Shown here one piece after another: positions 8,003 through 10,873 of a stretch of DNA of 10,873 bases (position 1 is the first letter of the stretch; the number at the start of each line of letters is the position of its first letter). The notes beneath the pieces are model-generated. The model was not told where the DNA came from, did no database searches, and saw nothing but the letters and a program-made list of their open reading frames with translations. Made by a program: the position numbers and the translations under genes. Source of the stretch: Cudoniella acicularis (Eukaryota > Ascomycota > Leotiomycetes > Helotiales > Helotiaceae); contig JAAMPI010001741.1 of NCBI GenBank assembly GCA_013054445.1, forward strand, positions 1-10,873. Direction: 5' to 3'.

Positions 8003-8276
8003 CCGAGAGCATGACTTCTATTTGTACCCAATTGATTGCACTTTAATTTTGCATATCACGCTAACTGGGACGGATTTTTATAGTGCCTTAACCTGGATTT
8101 GTCAATACCGAGGCAGACGAGGCGGATACTGCCTTTTGTCTCTCGTATGTAATGACTCTATCCGGGTATCCCAGTATTGTACTTTTTCCGGATCCCCGCG
8201 TTGATTTCTTACGAGATATCCAATAAACAGCAGTTTATTCGCAATTTCAGGGGAACTTCCGGATTTTTACCTGGTT

Positions 8277-8320
8277 GCTGACTTGCTTGGCTGGATAAAT
8301 AACTATTAAAGTAAGTCAGC
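8277..8320. promoter_or_regulatory. Inverted repeat bracketing a TATA-like box
   Basis: gctgacttgctt (8277-8288) and aagtaagtcagc (8309-8320) are reverse complements at 11 of 12 positions. The 20-base space between them holds ATAAATA (8295-8301), the best TATA-like element of the cellobiose dehydrogenase gene, 90-96 bases before its ATG. A GCCAAG on the minus strand (8291-8286), matching the PacC consensus, overlaps the left arm. A CCAAT at 8220-8224 lies upstream. The arrangement could be a dimeric factor site or a 5' leader hairpin. Confidence 0.4.
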
Positions 8321-8390
8321 CCCAATTCCTTAAATAAAAAAAAAAGTTCTCTCCACGGGCAGGTTTTTCTCTGTGTGACTTATCTTTAAG

Positions 8391-10873
8391 ATGAAGACCT
8401 CAGGTTTTTTCGGTGGCGCGCTAGCTGCGGTCCTCTATTGTGAGTAAACCAATTGGTTCTCAATGGCTTTTCTAACAAGTAACAAGCTGTTCAAACGGTT
8501 GTTGCCCAGGATTTTGCCGCCAGTCATGGAATTTATACGGAACCCAACACGAAAATCACCTTTTACACCAGTACTCAATCCAATGGAAACATAACAGGAG
8601 ATGGCGAATTTTCCACGGTTTCGTGGGGTGGCTTCACCTTTGGCATGGCATTGCCAGCAAATGCGTTGACTGTAGATACTCATGAATATATTGGCCTTAT
8701 AGTAAGTGCCGAAAGCGAATAATTCTACAAATAAATAGTCAATTGCTAAACCACTTTAGATCGGTTCAACTCCTACAGGGAAAGGAGGCTGGAGTGGTAT
8801 TGTACAGGGTGATAATGGGGGTGCCTCAATGCCGAATCATCTCATGCTTCTTGCATGGCCAACCGGAGTCGGGGACCAGATTGCCACATCTTTCCGCTAT
8901 TCTTCGTAAGTAAAAATTCCACACCAAGATTTACCAAAATTCTAACACCATTTACAGAGGATATCAACCCCCCACACCCTACAAAGGATCTGCAAAACTC
9001 ACACAAATGTATTCAAGTGTCAATGCTACGAACTGGGTGCTCATCTATAGATGTCAAAACTGTTTCGTCTTTGACGACCCAAGCCAGACACTTTCCAACG
9101 TGTCAACAAGTAAAGGTGCCTTTGAGCAAGGCTGGGCTCAATCTTTTGTAGCTCCAACCGACCCAAAGAATCCCAACTCGGATTTTGCGCAGCACAACAA
9201 CGGCATGGGAGAGTTCGCGATCCAGGTGAAGTCCGCTACGCATACCTCATATGCTTCCTGGACCACAATTACAGGTACCAATGCCCCAACTTCAACGCCG
9301 ACCGCCGTGCCGACCTCGACCAGCATTTCGGCTGTCCCTGTTCCCACTCAAACCAGCTATGATTACATTGTTGTTGGTGCCGGAGCAGGAGGCATTCCCA
9401 TGGCCGACAAGCTTTCAGCAGCTGGGAAATCGGTTCTCCTTATTGAGAAGGGAATTGCTTCTTCAGCTCGCTGGGGAGGAACTCTCCGGCCTGAGAATGG
9501 ATGGCTCGATGGCTACAATCTGACTTGGTTTGACATCCCGGGCGAGTGTAACAGGATTTGGAACGGTGGTGCCCCAGGTGTTGCCTGCACTGATACCGAT
9601 CAAATGGCGGGTTGCGTCCTTGGAGGCGGAACTGCAGTCAATGCTGGTCTCTGGTGGAAACCCAACCCCTCAGATTGGGATGAGAATTTCCCCGCTGGAT
9701 GGAAAGCGAAAGACATGGCTCCTGCAACACAGAGAGTTTTCTCTCGCATTCCTGGAACTGATCATTCTTCTATGGATGGTGTGAGGTACATGCAGTCTGG
9801 GTTTGATGTCATCACAAAGGGTCTTGCAGCAGCAAACTGGTCAAGTGTTACTGCAAATGACGTCCCATCACAGAAAAACCGCACATATGCCCATGCGCCG
9901 CATATGTTCTCCAATGGTGAGCGAGGAGGTCCAATGGCTACTTATCTCGTATCTGCAAATGGCAGGAATAACTTCCATTTGTGGCTGAACACCAGCGTGG
10001 AAAGAATCAACAGAGTAGGAGGCCACGCTGTCAGTTTAGATGTCATTGCAACCAACAATGGAGGCCGCGTCGGAACCGTAAACTTGACCTCAGTCACAGG
10101 TCGTGTTGTTCTCTCCGCCGGAGCTTTTGGAACACCAAAACTCCTTTTCCGAAGTGGAATCGGTCCAGTGGATCAGCTCCAAACGGTAAAATCCAGTGTA
10201 GACGGCCCAACAATGCTAGCCCAGAAAGATTGGATCACCCTCCCAGTCGGCTACAACCTGAACGATCATCTCAATACCGACACAGTTATCTCGCACCCCA
10301 ACGTTAGCTATTACGACTGGCCCGCCGCATGGCTAACACCCATCAAGGACGATGCCACAAACTATCTCACCAAACGAATCGGTCCTCTCGCCCAAGCAGC
10401 ACCCAACATCGGTCCCATCATGTGGGAAGAAATCAAAGGTCCAGACGGCATCAACCGCCATATGCAATGGCAAGCGCGAGTTGAAGGCTCGCGCGGAATC
10501 CCCAACGGGAACTCCATGACTCTCTCCCTCTATCTCGGCCGCGGCGAGGTCTCTCGCGGACGAACCACAATCCAAAAAGGCTTGAACATGGTCGTATCTA
10601 CAATCCCATACGGTGATCCCAACGATCTCGCCACCGTAGGAACAGCAATCGACAACATGGTCGCAGCACTCAAGACCGTGCCAGGCCTAACCTGGAACCT
10701 TCCTCCTCCAGGCCAGAACGGCTCCGAATATCTCAAAACCATCGATCTGAACTACGCCAATGTCGGCGCAAGACGTGCCAATCACTGGATGGGTACCTGT
10801 AAGATGGGCACTGATTCAGCGTTGGTGGCGAATGGAACAAGTGTTGTGGATACTAATACTAAGGTTTATGGGA
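8391..10873 (+). CDS. cdh: Cellobiose dehydrogenase, 3' end cut off by the window
   Basis: Secreted flavocytochrome that oxidises cellobiose and cello-oligosaccharides to lactones. Its cytochrome passes electrons on, notably to lytic polysaccharide monooxygenases. Four exons fit: 8391-8439, 8487-8701, 8760-8905 and 8958 onward, with introns of 47, 58 and 52 nt. The first acceptor (AG at 8486) is set by frame, since the AG at 8509 would create a TGA. It yields a signal peptide (residues 1-23, cleavage ...TVVA|Q). Residues 24 to about 240 are the cytochrome b domain: likely haem ligands are Met112 (GGASM) and His216 (FAQH), with a Cys169/Cys172 pair. A Thr/Pro/Ser linker (about 243-268) leads to the GMC flavodehydrogenase, whose FAD loop starts at 277 (VVGAGAGG), followed by CVLGGGTAVNAGLWW and the catalytic His746 in NHWMG. 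775 residues are visible. The second catalytic residue (Asn), the C-terminus and any cellulose-binding module lie outside. The sequence resembles ascomycete CDHs; the class cannot be fixed without the C-terminus. Confidence 0.96.

Noticed and set aside
8645..8647. Met70 (FGMALP) as the haem iron ligand of the cytochrome domain
   Set aside because: Alignment from memory with basidiomycete cellobiose dehydrogenase places the ligand in the GGxM segment, here Met112, at the expected distance from His216.
9138..9347. Minus-strand and shifted + frames within the cellobiose dehydrogenase exon
   Set aside because: They are antisense or out-of-frame readings of a GC-richer exon whose proper frame gives a continuous, recognisable flavocytochrome.
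1..10873. tRNA, rRNA or CRISPR features
   Set aside because: No tRNA B-box-like motif in a cloverleaf context, no rRNA-like block and no regularly spaced repeats were seen by eye; a covariance-model scan was not possible.

Overview
The window reads as nuclear DNA of a filamentous ascomycete. The introns are about 50 nt with GT...AG ends and CTRAY-type branch sites, the spacers are AT-rich, and the gene families seen (2EXR, a HeLo-like domain fused to a Galpha-like domain, SAT4-type rhodopsin-like membrane protein, cellobiose dehydrogenase) are fungal. A Leotiomycetes/Helotiales-like source would fit, but that is an inference from gene content.

Layout, left to right. (1) 1-740: spacer with one copy of a dispersed repeat (352-433) and a TATA box at 579-585. 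(2) 744-1796 (+): a 2EXR-domain gene with one short intron. Its reading frame is interrupted by TAG at 1158, and coding-looking sequence continues past two more in-frame stops (1794, 1869). It looks like a young pseudogene. (3) 2114-2629: an AT-rich foldback (MITE-like) element with nested inverted repeats. (4) 4532-2701 (-): an intact three-exon gene, 574 residues once spliced. It has an N-terminal HeLo-like/STAND-type helical domain and a C-terminal heterotrimeric Galpha-like domain in which all the nucleotide-binding motifs are degenerate. (5) 4775-5986: AT-rich spacer with a second copy of the dispersed repeat (5706-5786). (6) 5987-7020 (-): decayed coding sequence, including the first 52 codons of a SAT4-type rhodopsin-like membrane protein and further open but unrecognised frames. 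(7) 7021-8390: spacer and the promoter of the last gene, with an inverted pair of CreA-like sites and an inverted repeat bracketing a TATA-like box. (8) 8391 to the window end (+): a secreted cellobiose dehydrogenase (cytochrome b domain, linker, GMC flavodehydrogenase), four exons visible, 3' end cut off by the window.

The genes do not form an obvious pathway. The right end is a plant-cell-wall oxidation gene. The left half looks like a fast-evolving accessory region: repeat relics, a gene broken by stops that could each come from one C-to-T change, and a pseudo-G-protein joined to a domain type linked to fungal self/non-self recognition and cell death. The pseudo-Galpha gene is the most interesting item.
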